Assembly (NCBI GenBank): GCA_964539825.1
Contig: CAZIKF010000025.1
Coordinates: 1-64,000, forward strand
Length of the DNA stretch: 64,000 nucleotides
From: CAZIKF01 sp964539825
GTDB taxonomy: Bacteria; Muiribacteriota; UBA6191
Direction: 5' to 3'
A model generated the notes under the pieces. That model was not told where the DNA came from, ran no database searches, and saw only the letters and a program-made list of their open reading frames with translations. Positions within the stretch are counted from its first letter, which is position 1, and every line of letters begins with the position of its first letter. Position numbers and translations under genes: made by a program. Shown piece after piece: positions 24,950-32,780 of the stretch.

Positions 24950-24984
24950 AGGTACAATATCCACCTATTTAGTCAATTGTACCT
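24950..24984. promoter_or_regulatory. Inverted repeat just upstream of the 24994 gene
   Basis: AGGTACAAT (24950-24958) and ATTGTACCT (24976-24984) are perfect 9-bp inverted copies with a 17-base spacer, ending nine bases before the ATG at 24994. The right arm covers the position where a ribosome site would lie. It could be an operator or an mRNA stem-loop that limits translation. The symmetry is certain, the function inferred. Confidence 0.45.
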
Positions 24985-24993
24985 GGGACAATT

Positions 24994-26031
24994 ATGAAAC
25001 TTTTAAATCATCTGCTCCTTCTTTTCCTCCTTTGTATTCTCCTGTTTTCAACATCAGGTGCACTCTCGTTTAAGTCTTACTCTGATTTTCAGACCCATGC
25101 CGGGAGTCGAATGGCAGCACTTGCTCTTGAAGAGTTAAATCGAGGACTTAGCGAGGCAGAGCTTTTACATGGACAACTCTCGCTGCAGGGAGTGTCAGCT
25201 CAAGAACTCATGAGACAGCTAGCAGAGGGAGGTTACCTGAAACCTGAGGTATTCATCCATCCGGTTGAAAGCCAAATCCAATTCAAGAATAGAAAGTTCC
25301 AAATCCTCAGTCTCCCAAACTCTGATCCTACCAGCTTTAGTCTTCAGGTTGAGGTTTCACCGAAGATGCTTAAAACTGGATTATTAGATGAGTCTGCTTA
25401 TGTTCGGCTTTTCACCCTCGATTATTTGCTTCACGTGGAGAAGACCCATCCAGTCATCCTTGTGCTCAAAGGGCTTACGTTCGAAGATCACCACTTCTTG
25501 GTTTCACGTTACGGTGAGCTTCTGCGCTCAGAGGGATTCCTGGGTAAGGTACCCAAAAAAATCCCCAGGCCCCTTCTAGAAAAAATTAAGGAATTGATCT
25601 CACACGCAAAGAGCGAATCCGAGATCGCAAACTCTATATTTTTTGCGGTCCAGTATACAGATCTCAGACCAAAGGCTGAAATTCCCATCATCATTCATAT
25701 GCTTAACTCCCGGTATCCCGTGACTTTTCTCGTTCATTTCTTTAAGGCTTATCCACGCACCCTGGTTGAAAAATTCAGTGTGCCGTTTAAAGAGGGGTAT
25801 GGGGACAAGTGGGAGATTTTGATGGAAATTTTTTCCCATTTCACCGATTCAAAAATCCTACTTGATGCTTTGTATTACTCCCTGGCCCATCGAAAAGAAG
25901 CTCATTTTGCTGTCTTTGAGGATAAAATCATTTCTACATGGGAAAAAATGAGCAAAATTAAATTCGAGGGCGATCTCAAGCCCTTCGAGGTTTGGCTAAA
26001 AATGAAGAAAAAGGGATATAAATGGGAATAA
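24994..26031 (+). CDS. Secreted protein of unknown function
   Basis: A 345-residue protein with a clear signal peptide (KLLNHLLLLFLLCILLFSTSGALS). The mature chain is mostly helical and charged, with no Cys-rich, peptidase or repeat motif that I recognise. Segments such as ESAYVRLFTLDYLLHVEKTHP and EIANSIFFAVQYTDLRPKAEIP suggest helical-solenoid packing. An inverted repeat lies directly upstream of the ATG. It precedes, by about 50 bases, another secreted protein gene in the same direction, so the two may be cotranscribed. No function can be proposed. Confidence 0.72.
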   Translation: MKLLNHLLLLFLLCILLFSTSGALSFKSYSDFQTHAGSRMAALALEELNRGLSEAELLHGQLSLQGVSAQELMRQLAEGGYLKPEVFIHPVESQIQFKNRKFQILSLPNSDPTSFSLQVEVSPKMLKTGLLDESAYVRLFTLDYLLHVEKTHPVILVLKGLTFEDHHFLVSRYGELLRSEGFLGKVPKKIPRPLLEKIKELISHAKSESEIANSIFFAVQYTDLRPKAEIPIIIHMLNSRYPVTFLVHFFKAYPRTLVEKFSVPFKEGYGDKWEILMEIFSHFTDSKILLDALYYSLAHRKEAHFAVFEDKIISTWEKMSKIKFEGDLKPFEVWLKMKKKGYKWE

Positions 26032-26080
26032 GCAGGAACATTTTCCCAGGGAATTCGTACCAGAATTAGAGGTGATTCAT

Positions 26081-27301
26081 ATGCGTACTACGGTTTCTGC
26101 GGTCCTGCTTATTCTTTGTATTCCCGCTGGTTTTTCAGATGGATTTTTTGATGGCCTGACTGGCAGCTCCGAGGGCCAGGTCACTTCTTCAAAACCCCGT
26201 AATGTAATTCCTCCCAAATCAGGCGGCAAAACGCTGAGCTTCGGGGTGCAGTCCGTTGAGGAAGCCCCTATTTCTCCGGCCAAGGGTAAGGTTCGTTTTG
26301 ATCCGTATGAAGATGCTGCCGACTTTACGAATTTCGCCTCGGCATCCGTAGTTGATGGAAAGCTGGTTCGTAAGAAGGACGTCAACGGAGGCACCTGTTT
26401 TGGGATTTCCTATTTTACAGCCATGTGGTACTCCCGTTTGATTCGACCCATACAGCAGGGTAAAAAACCAAATCTATTCAAGATTCACCAAATCGAAATC
26501 GGGATGTGGGATGCCCTTTGGACAGATGTAAGCAAAGCTGGAAAATCAGAGTACGATGGTGTCACTTTTGTCACCCTGGGTGTCACCAGGGAAGATGCCA
26601 AAAAAGGAAAGTCCTTTTTCAAAACTACAAAAATGAAAGAAAAAATCGGTGATTATCGTCTGTATTCCATGAGTCATGGTCAGCATAAGAAAAAAATCCA
26701 GCTTGGTGCCATTTCCCATCATAATGACCAGAAAAGTATTAGCAGAATCTCTATCGATGGTAGTGATCCTTCGGATACTTCCCGTAAGATGAAGGATTTG
26801 AAATCGCGGGTGGACAAGCATGGATCTCAGACTTTTTATTATCATAAATACAAGGTCACAGATTCCTGGTATACCTGGAACAAATGGGAATGGGGTCATG
26901 CCTGTCTCATCTATGAAATCCAGAGAGTAGCGGTTAAGGCAGAGGGGAAGGCCAAGCGCACGGCCTGGAAAATTCGCTACATGGATCCTAATGCCCTCTA
27001 TCATAAGCGTGTACCGAAGGAAGAGGGTTTTGGCACCTATATGCTCTATTTTCCTGACTCCAAGCAGGTCACCTTTAGCAAGCACGTAAAAGACTGGTAC
27101 GGGATTCAAACCCGTAACTCAGTGATCGACAACGTGGAAGTCAAACTCGGTTACTACGATGTTTATGAGGGTCATTCAATCCAAAAGAAGCTTGCCAAGA
27201 CAGGATTTCTAACCTCAACCGTAGGACAGGGAAGAGTTCTTACCGCAGAAGAAGAGGCTCGACTCGATACTAAAGAAAAAATCAAGGTTGAGAACCAGTA
27301 A
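26081..27301 (+). CDS. Secreted protein with papain-like Cys/His/Asn pattern
   Basis: A 406-residue exported protein (signal peptide MRTTVSAVLLILCIPAGFSD). Three motifs occur in the order of a papain-fold cysteine peptidase: NGGTCFGISYF with Cys106 at the start of a helix, EWGHACLIYEI with His273, and RYMDPNAL with Asp302/Asn304. The long insertion between Cys and His is charged. This is an inference from motif order; overall similarity to a named peptidase family was not recognised. The ATG at 26081 is chosen because AGAGGTGA lies five bases upstream; a GTG at 26072 is alternative. Target and role unknown. Follows another secreted protein gene. Confidence 0.68.
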   Translation: MRTTVSAVLLILCIPAGFSDGFFDGLTGSSEGQVTSSKPRNVIPPKSGGKTLSFGVQSVEEAPISPAKGKVRFDPYEDAADFTNFASASVVDGKLVRKKDVNGGTCFGISYFTAMWYSRLIRPIQQGKKPNLFKIHQIEIGMWDALWTDVSKAGKSEYDGVTFVTLGVTREDAKKGKSFFKTTKMKEKIGDYRLYSMSHGQHKKKIQLGAISHHNDQKSISRISIDGSDPSDTSRKMKDLKSRVDKHGSQTFYYHKYKVTDSWYTWNKWEWGHACLIYEIQRVAVKAEGKAKRTAWKIRYMDPNALYHKRVPKEEGFGTYMLYFPDSKQVTFSKHVKDWYGIQTRNSVIDNVEVKLGYYDVYEGHSIQKKLAKTGFLTSTVGQGRVLTAEEEARLDTKEKIKVENQ

Positions 27302-27381
27302 ATGGAATCGATAGAATAGAGTTCGGTTCCTCTGGCGATATTCCCTTGTCAACTTCAGACCGATCTGGCAGCTAAAAGCCT

Positions 27382-27858
27382 GTGCAAAAAGCCAACAAAA
27401 ATTTAACTCAGATGAGGAAAGTCATTATATGGCTTTCGCTATGGATGAACGAGTTGATCTACCTGACCGTCCTGGTCCTGTTTGCGACTACTATGGCCGA
27501 AAAGGGTCAGCCAGAATTCTCCCTTGAGCAGGTCCTCCAATGGAAGGGCTATGTAGGACTTGAGGAAGACATCTTTAGAAACCTGACCATCGGGGCTGGA
27601 GTTGTATGTCTGATCTGGACCCTGTTTACGATCATGTTCGCTGACAGCCTGATGCAAAAAGCCCATGACGAACAAAGCTTCTTACGCAACATGATCATCG
27701 GCAGTGTCCTGGCATCTGTTCCTGGTGTAGCGGGTTTGATTCTAGCGCTCCTAAACGGAAAAATTTTAATCGCCCTGGCCTTCTTCGCCTTATCCCTGGT
27801 AGCCAAGTTAAAGTTCTACCCAGGCTTCCACACAATTTCCGTACCTTCTCCCAACTGA
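27382..27858 (+). CDS. Small polytopic membrane protein of unknown function
   Basis: A 158-residue protein with about four hydrophobic segments (near 14-36, 70-90, 105-122 and 125-145) and short polar loops. No family motif was recognised. The start is GTG at 27382; an ATG at 27412 would shorten the polar N-terminus by ten residues. It lies on the plus strand between secreted-protein genes and the convergent carboxylase operon. A transposon-end-like sequence begins 12 bases after its stop. No function is proposed. Confidence 0.6.
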   Translation: MQKANKNLTQMRKVIIWLSLWMNELIYLTVLVLFATTMAEKGQPEFSLEQVLQWKGYVGLEEDIFRNLTIGAGVVCLIWTLFTIMFADSLMQKAHDEQSFLRNMIIGSVLASVPGVAGLILALLNGKILIALAFFALSLVAKLKFYPGFHTISVPSPN

Positions 27859-27870
27859 CCCGTCCCTTCT

Positions 27871-27932
27871 CTAAGGGCCTGTCGGAGAATGGCCTTTTAG
27901 TGAGACCGGCTGCAAAAAGCAGGCTCATCGGT
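27871..27932. repeat. One-ended copy of the 52266-type element
   Basis: About 60 bases match the left end of the 185-bp element at 52266-52450: GCCTGTCGGAGAAT is identical, and GACCGGCTGCAAAAA and CAGGCTC follow at the same spacing, with scattered changes between. The matching second end is absent nearby. It also forms the same short internal inverted pair (GCCTG with CAGGC). This looks like a solo terminus or remnant of a mobile element. Confidence 0.65.
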
Positions 27933-27958
27933 AGTGGAATTTTTATCCAGATATTTTT

Positions 27959-29974
27959 TCAGGTAAGAATCTTTTTCTCTTCAAATTCAAATAGAATTGC
28001 CTCTGCTTTGATGAATTGCCCCTCAGAATGAGTAGACTTTTCTATGATCCCGTCTCTGGGGCTTTTAATCAGATGTTCCATTTTCATGGATTCAATACGG
28101 GCTAGAAGATCTTCCCGTTGGACTTGATCTCCAACTTTGGCCAAGACTTCCAAGAGTGTGCCTCCGACGGGAGCCCGTATGACATTTTCCACTGTTTGTT
28201 CTTCCTTCTGCTCGGTGTCGGAAACCATCTCAATGAGTTGGTATTTCCCCCCAACCATAAACCCAAGGCTCCTGCCCAATCTCTGGATCGAACATACTTG
28301 CCAGTGAGAGTCAAAACAGTAGGTAAAGGAACCTCTACTGTAGTCCTTCAGGGCACAATTCCATTCAAACTCAGTCGAGCAATCACCAAAACCACCCCTC
28401 ACCCTTGCTTGAAGGCCCTCAATCGTTCTCTCCAGGCTTAAAGAAAGCTGAGCCTTTTCATTATCCTTCATGAATTTCAAGGTATAGGATGGCGTTCCAG
28501 AATTTCGCCAATGAAGCAATTCCTGGTGGTGGTTTTCTTCGTTCACAACACAGAAGTAATGGGCCAGGATTCCAAGTGCCAACCCTTCCTTGCACTCATC
28601 AGTCAATTTCTCCGGCGGACTCAGAAATCCGGGTATAAACCTCTCCAGCGTTCCCGTGTCATAAATCCCCCGCTTGATGTCCTCACTCGCCAGTAAAGAT
28701 CTCAGAAGCTTCAAATTGGTGTGAACTCCCAAAACAAGAGTACGATCGAGAGCACGGGCCAGACGAGAGATAGCTACCTCTCTTGAAGAACCCCAGCTAA
28801 TGATCTTGGCCAGCAAAGGATCGTAATATTCGCTGATCCAATCTCCATCCATCAGACCATGATCAATCCTGATTCCTTCCATTTTATCGAATTGAATAGA
28901 TTCCAACAGCCCGCTTTGGGCTAGAAAGTTCCGGTCAGGATCCTCAGCGTAGAGGCGTACTTCAATGGAATGACCGCTAGCCTCCTTATCTGTCTTGGAA
29001 AAATGAAGAACCTCTTCCATGGCGATGCGTATCTGCCACTCCACTATGTCTATGTCCGTTACCATCTCGGTGATGGGATGCTCAACCTGAAGTCTTGTAT
29101 TCATCTCAAGAAAATAGAAGTTTCCCTGGGGGTCTAGTAGGAACTCAACGGTGCCGGCACCACGGTACTCACAGGCTTCGGCTACTCTCAGGGCTGTTTC
29201 ACAAATCTCTTCTTGAACCTGTCTTGTTAAGTTGGAAGGAGGACATTCCTCTATGATTTTTTGGTTCCTTCGCTGTATCGAACATTCACGGCAGCCAAGA
29301 TGCATAAAATTCCCGTGGGAATCGGCAAGAATCTGAACCTCAATATGGCGAGCCCCCTGAAGACATCTCTCTAGAATCAAATCTTTGCTGCCGAAAAGCC
29401 GGGCTGAATGAGATTGAAGCCTTTGCAGTCTTTCACGGAGATTCTTGGACTCTTCAAACCTCTCCATTCCCCTTCCTCCGCCCCCTAGAGAGGCTTTAGC
29501 CAGAAGAGGAAAGCCCAATTCCTGTGCTTCGCGCACAAGGGTTGCCAGGTCCTGCTTCTCACCAGCATATGCTGGTAGAACAGGAACTTTACGGCTTTCA
29601 AGAAGATGTCTGGATCTTCTCTTACTGGCCATCATCTCAATGGCTTCAGGCCTGGGCCCAATGAATATCAATCCATTTTCTTCACAGGCTCTGGCAAAAT
29701 CCGCCTGCTCCGAGAGAAATCCATAGCCCGGATGGATCGCCTGGGCACCGGTTTTTCTGGCAGCTTCCATGATGCGATCAATATTGAGATAAGTGTCTCG
29801 AGAATCCCCGGGTCCCAGGTAAAAGGACTCCTGTGCCTGGGTTGTCATTAGAGTGTCCTGATCCGCCTCGCTAAAGACCGAGACAGTCTGCAGTCCCATG
29901 TTAGTAGCCGTCCGCAAGATTCGACAGGCAATTTCCCCCCGGTTTGCCACCAATAGTTTTTCAAAGATCTTCAT
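27959..29974 (-). CDS. Biotin-dependent acyl-CoA carboxylase, biotin carboxylase/BCCP subunit
   Basis: A 671-residue alpha subunit of the methylcrotonyl-CoA/geranyl-CoA carboxylase type. The N-terminal biotin carboxylase domain (1-450) begins KLLVANRGEIACRILRTA and has the ATP-grasp KASLGGGGRGM, the Cys site RECSIQRRNQKIIEECP and the catalytic EMNTRLQVEHPITE. A linker domain leads to BCCP at the C-terminus with ESMKMEHL, biotin on the Lys near residue 635. With the carboxyltransferase gene at 31137 it should form an alpha/beta carboxylase for a branched acyl-CoA. It is the last gene of the operon, its start overlapping the acyl-CoA dehydrogenase stop by four bases. Exact acyl-CoA is not decided by sequence. 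Confidence 0.93.
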   Translation of the reverse strand: MKIFEKLLVANRGEIACRILRTATNMGLQTVSVFSEADQDTLMTTQAQESFYLGPGDSRDTYLNIDRIMEAARKTGAQAIHPGYGFLSEQADFARACEENGLIFIGPRPEAIEMMASKRRSRHLLESRKVPVLPAYAGEKQDLATLVREAQELGFPLLAKASLGGGGRGMERFEESKNLRERLQRLQSHSARLFGSKDLILERCLQGARHIEVQILADSHGNFMHLGCRECSIQRRNQKIIEECPPSNLTRQVQEEICETALRVAEACEYRGAGTVEFLLDPQGNFYFLEMNTRLQVEHPITEMVTDIDIVEWQIRIAMEEVLHFSKTDKEASGHSIEVRLYAEDPDRNFLAQSGLLESIQFDKMEGIRIDHGLMDGDWISEYYDPLLAKIISWGSSREVAISRLARALDRTLVLGVHTNLKLLRSLLASEDIKRGIYDTGTLERFIPGFLSPPEKLTDECKEGLALGILAHYFCVVNEENHHQELLHWRNSGTPSYTLKFMKDNEKAQLSLSLERTIEGLQARVRGGFGDCSTEFEWNCALKDYSRGSFTYCFDSHWQVCSIQRLGRSLGFMVGGKYQLIEMVSDTEQKEEQTVENVIRAPVGGTLLEVLAKVGDQVQREDLLARIESMKMEHLIKSPRDGIIEKSTHSEGQFIKAEAILFEFEEKKILT

Positions 29975-31134
29975 TGGCCGGGATTTCTCTTTCGGCCATA
30001 GCCAAGAATCCTGGAGATTACAGATAACATGATTTCATCAGCACCTCCACCTATAGAGCCCAGGCGCATATCCCGGTAGGCTCTCGAAGCCGGGTTCTCC
30101 CACATATATCCCATGCCTCCCCAGTATTGCAGGCAGGAGTCACTCACTTCTCTTGAGAGCCTGCCGGATTTCAGCTTGGCCATAGACGCGAGCAAAGTTA
30201 CGTCCTCACCGTTGATATATAATTCGCAGGCCCGATAGATGAGTGATCGAACACATTCAATCTCAGTTTGAAGCTCCGATAGCCTGAATTGAATGACCTG
30301 ATTTTCAATGAGATTTTTCCCGAATACGCTTCGTTGTGAGCAGTATTCCGCAGTCTGGGTAATGACATATTCCAGAGCTCTCAAAGTACTGGCCGCTATA
30401 TGCATTCTCTCTTCCTGAAACTGCTGCATTTGCAGGGAAAATCCAGCTCCTTCATCCCCGATTCGGTAGTGCCTGGGAACCTTCACATCCTCGAAGAAAA
30501 TCTGAACCGTGTCACTGGAGTGCATTCCGAGCTTTTGAAGTCTCTTGGAAATGGTGATTCCAGGGGTATCCAGGGGTACTATGATTAAAGATTTATTCTT
30601 ATGCGGATGACCCTCTGATGTATTTGCCAGCAAGCAGGCAAAATCACCCTGTGAAGCTGAGGTGATCCACATCTTAGAGCCGTTAATAACATAGTCATCA
30701 CCTACACTTCGCGCATAGGTCTTTATGCCTGCCACATCGCTGCCCGCCTGGGTTTCACTGACAGCTATACAGGCTACCATCTCTCCAGAAATCGCTGGGG
30801 CCAGAAACTGCTTACGCAATTCATCACTGCCATAGCGAGCAAGGGCCGGGGTAGCCATGTCGGTCTGCACCCCAATAGCCATAGGGATGGCTCCGCAGTG
30901 AATGCCGCCGAGTTCTTCCGCTATCACCAGTCCGTAGCTATAATCAAGACCCAGACCTCCATACTCTTGAGGCTTGGTTGCCCCGAGAAGACCTAATTTT
31001 CCCATCTTCGTAAAAAGTTCACGAGCAGGAAAGATTTTCTCGTCCTCCCATCGGTCCACATGGGGATTGATTTCCCTCTCAATAAAGGATCGAACCGTAT
31101 TTCTCAGCTCTTCATGCTCATAAGAAAACAGCAT
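29971..31134 (-). CDS. Acyl-CoA dehydrogenase (isovaleryl/citronellyl-CoA type)
   Basis: A 387-residue FAD acyl-CoA dehydrogenase. FAD segments are CIAVSETQAGSDVAGIKT and GSKMWITSASQGD. In place of the YEGT Glu used by many family members it has RLGSIGGGADEIMLSVI, a pattern I associate with citronellyl-CoA dehydrogenase (AtuD) relatives; the base is then probably the Glu of QFQEERMHIA, as in isovaleryl-CoA dehydrogenase. It would oxidise the substrate before carboxylation. It lies between the two carboxylase subunit genes, with a 2-base gap to the carboxyltransferase gene. Isovaleryl-CoA or a longer branched acyl-CoA is the likely substrate. Confidence 0.9.
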   Translation of the reverse strand: MLFSYEHEELRNTVRSFIEREINPHVDRWEDEKIFPARELFTKMGKLGLLGATKPQEYGGLGLDYSYGLVIAEELGGIHCGAIPMAIGVQTDMATPALARYGSDELRKQFLAPAISGEMVACIAVSETQAGSDVAGIKTYARSVGDDYVINGSKMWITSASQGDFACLLANTSEGHPHKNKSLIIVPLDTPGITISKRLQKLGMHSSDTVQIFFEDVKVPRHYRIGDEGAGFSLQMQQFQEERMHIAASTLRALEYVITQTAEYCSQRSVFGKNLIENQVIQFRLSELQTEIECVRSLIYRACELYINGEDVTLLASMAKLKSGRLSREVSDSCLQYWGGMGYMWENPASRAYRDMRLGSIGGGADEIMLSVISRILGYGRKRNPGQ

Positions 31135-31136
31135 AA

Positions 31137-32780
31137 TTACATCCTCGCTACACCAAAGGTATTACCCTTGAGAGTCCTCACCGCGGCTTCCTTTTGTGAT
31201 TGGATTAAAAACCCCAGTAATCTTCTTGAATCCCGGGGATCAATGATGCCGTCGTCCCACAAACGCGCAGTACCAAAAAGAGCGCTGGAAGATCCTTCCA
31301 ACTGGGTAGTGGTGGTTTCCTCCAGGGACTTGAGCCTGTCCTCATCGGGTTCAAGACCTCTCCGAAGATAGTCCTGCTCGGAGATGATCCGCATAACCTT
31401 TCCAGCCTGAGCACCTCCCATAACCGCAGTTTTCGCGTTGGGCCAGGAAAAAATAAAGGAAGGATCCATCCCCCGTCCACACATAGCGTAATTGCCAGCC
31501 CCGAAAGATCCTCCAATGACCAGGGAAATTCTAGGCACGCGTACATTGGTAACCGCCTGGATCATCTTGGACCCCTGCTTGATGATCCCGCCAGCCTCGG
31601 ACTCTTTGCCTACCAGAAATCCGGTCGTATTGTGCAGAAATATCAGGGGTTTGTCAGCCTGGTCACAAAGCTGCATGAACTGGGTAGCCTTTTGGGCCCC
31701 TTTTACGGTAATGGGTCCGTTGTTTCCAAGGAAGCCACAGGGATATCCATAAATTGAGGCAAATACACAAATGGTACCGCGATCATATTGAGCCTTGAAC
31801 TCCAGCATCTGCGAATCGTCAACAAGGCGTAAGAGGACTTCTCTCACATCATAGGGTTTGCGCGGATCAGAAGGGATTATTCCCAGTATTTCTTCCTCGC
31901 TATAGCGAGGTGGCTTACTATTCACGGGATGGATAGAGCCTGCCGAATTCCAGGACAAATCCCTGAGAATCAAACGGGCCAGTTTGATTCCTTCCTGATC
32001 ATTCCTGGCCAGAAATTCTCCTGTACCTGATTGTACAGAATGAAGAGTTGCTCCACCCAATTCCTCATCACTGGCAATTTCTCCCGTGGCGGCTTTAAGA
32101 AGCGGTGGACCCGCCAGGAACATTTTCGAAGCCCCCTCTACGAGTACCAGGTAATCGGATAAGCCTGGCTGGTAAGCCCCTCCCGCTGTAGCATTGCCAT
32201 GTACCACGGTAACCTGGGGGATTCCGGCCGCTGAGAGTCTTGACTGGTTTGCAAAGGTACGTGCGCCGGGAATGAAAATATCAGCGGCGTAGTTGAGATT
32301 AGCTCCCCCACTCTGGGCCAAGGTCACCAATGGCAACCGATTTTCCCCTGCGATTCGTTGAATTCTGAGGGTCTTTTCCAGCCCGGCTGGATTGATGGTC
32401 CCTCCCTTGATAGCGCAATTATTCACATTAACGGCACACCGAACTCCTTCGATATAGCCGATTCCTGAAATCATACCCCCGCCGGCTGTGGAACCATCCT
32501 TATCCCCATACATTCCATACCCGGCCAGAGCACAGATTTCTACAAAAGGGGATCCAGGATCAAGTAGGAGGTCAAGCCTCTCCCTGGGTAGAAGTTGAGC
32601 TAATTTCTCAAATTTGGATTTGGATTGGAGGGCCCTATCCAAGAGGTTTTTCTCAGCTGTTCGGAACTCTAGGATTTGTTCCTTTAGGAAGGTTTGATTG
32701 AGCCGAAATTCTTCAGAGTCAGACCGGATCGCAGATTCATTCATATTTACTGGCAAAGAGTCCCAAGTTTTGAAATTCAC
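31137..32780 (-). CDS. Acyl-CoA carboxylase, carboxyltransferase (beta) subunit
   Basis: A 547-residue carboxyltransferase of the methylcrotonyl-CoA carboxylase beta type. Visible are ICALAGYGMYGDKDGSTAGGG, NNCAIKGGTINPAGLEK, LVTLAQSGGANLN, VVHGNATAGGAYQPGLSDY, FLHNTTGFLVGKESEAGGIIKQG, and the oxyanion region IGGSFGAGNYAMCGRG. It transfers carboxybiotin CO2 to the acyl-CoA. I keep the GTG at 32780 because GGAG lies about nine bases upstream; it overlaps the AtuA-like gene by 44 bases. An ATG at 32744 is the alternative, with an 8-base overlap and no ribosome site. Confidence 0.93.
   Translation of the reverse strand: MNFKTWDSLPVNMNESAIRSDSEEFRLNQTFLKEQILEFRTAEKNLLDRALQSKSKFEKLAQLLPRERLDLLLDPGSPFVEICALAGYGMYGDKDGSTAGGGMISGIGYIEGVRCAVNVNNCAIKGGTINPAGLEKTLRIQRIAGENRLPLVTLAQSGGANLNYAADIFIPGARTFANQSRLSAAGIPQVTVVHGNATAGGAYQPGLSDYLVLVEGASKMFLAGPPLLKAATGEIASDEELGGATLHSVQSGTGEFLARNDQEGIKLARLILRDLSWNSAGSIHPVNSKPPRYSEEEILGIIPSDPRKPYDVREVLLRLVDDSQMLEFKAQYDRGTICVFASIYGYPCGFLGNNGPITVKGAQKATQFMQLCDQADKPLIFLHNTTGFLVGKESEAGGIIKQGSKMIQAVTNVRVPRISLVIGGSFGAGNYAMCGRGMDPSFIFSWPNAKTAVMGGAQAGKVMRIISEQDYLRRGLEPDEDRLKSLEETTTTQLEGSSSALFGTARLWDDGIIDPRDSRRLLGFLIQSQKEAAVRTLKGNTFGVARM

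Noticed and set aside
24772..24972. Short plus-strand frame between the kinase and the secreted-protein gene
   Set aside because: No family motif or ribosome site, and it ends inside the inverted repeat region.
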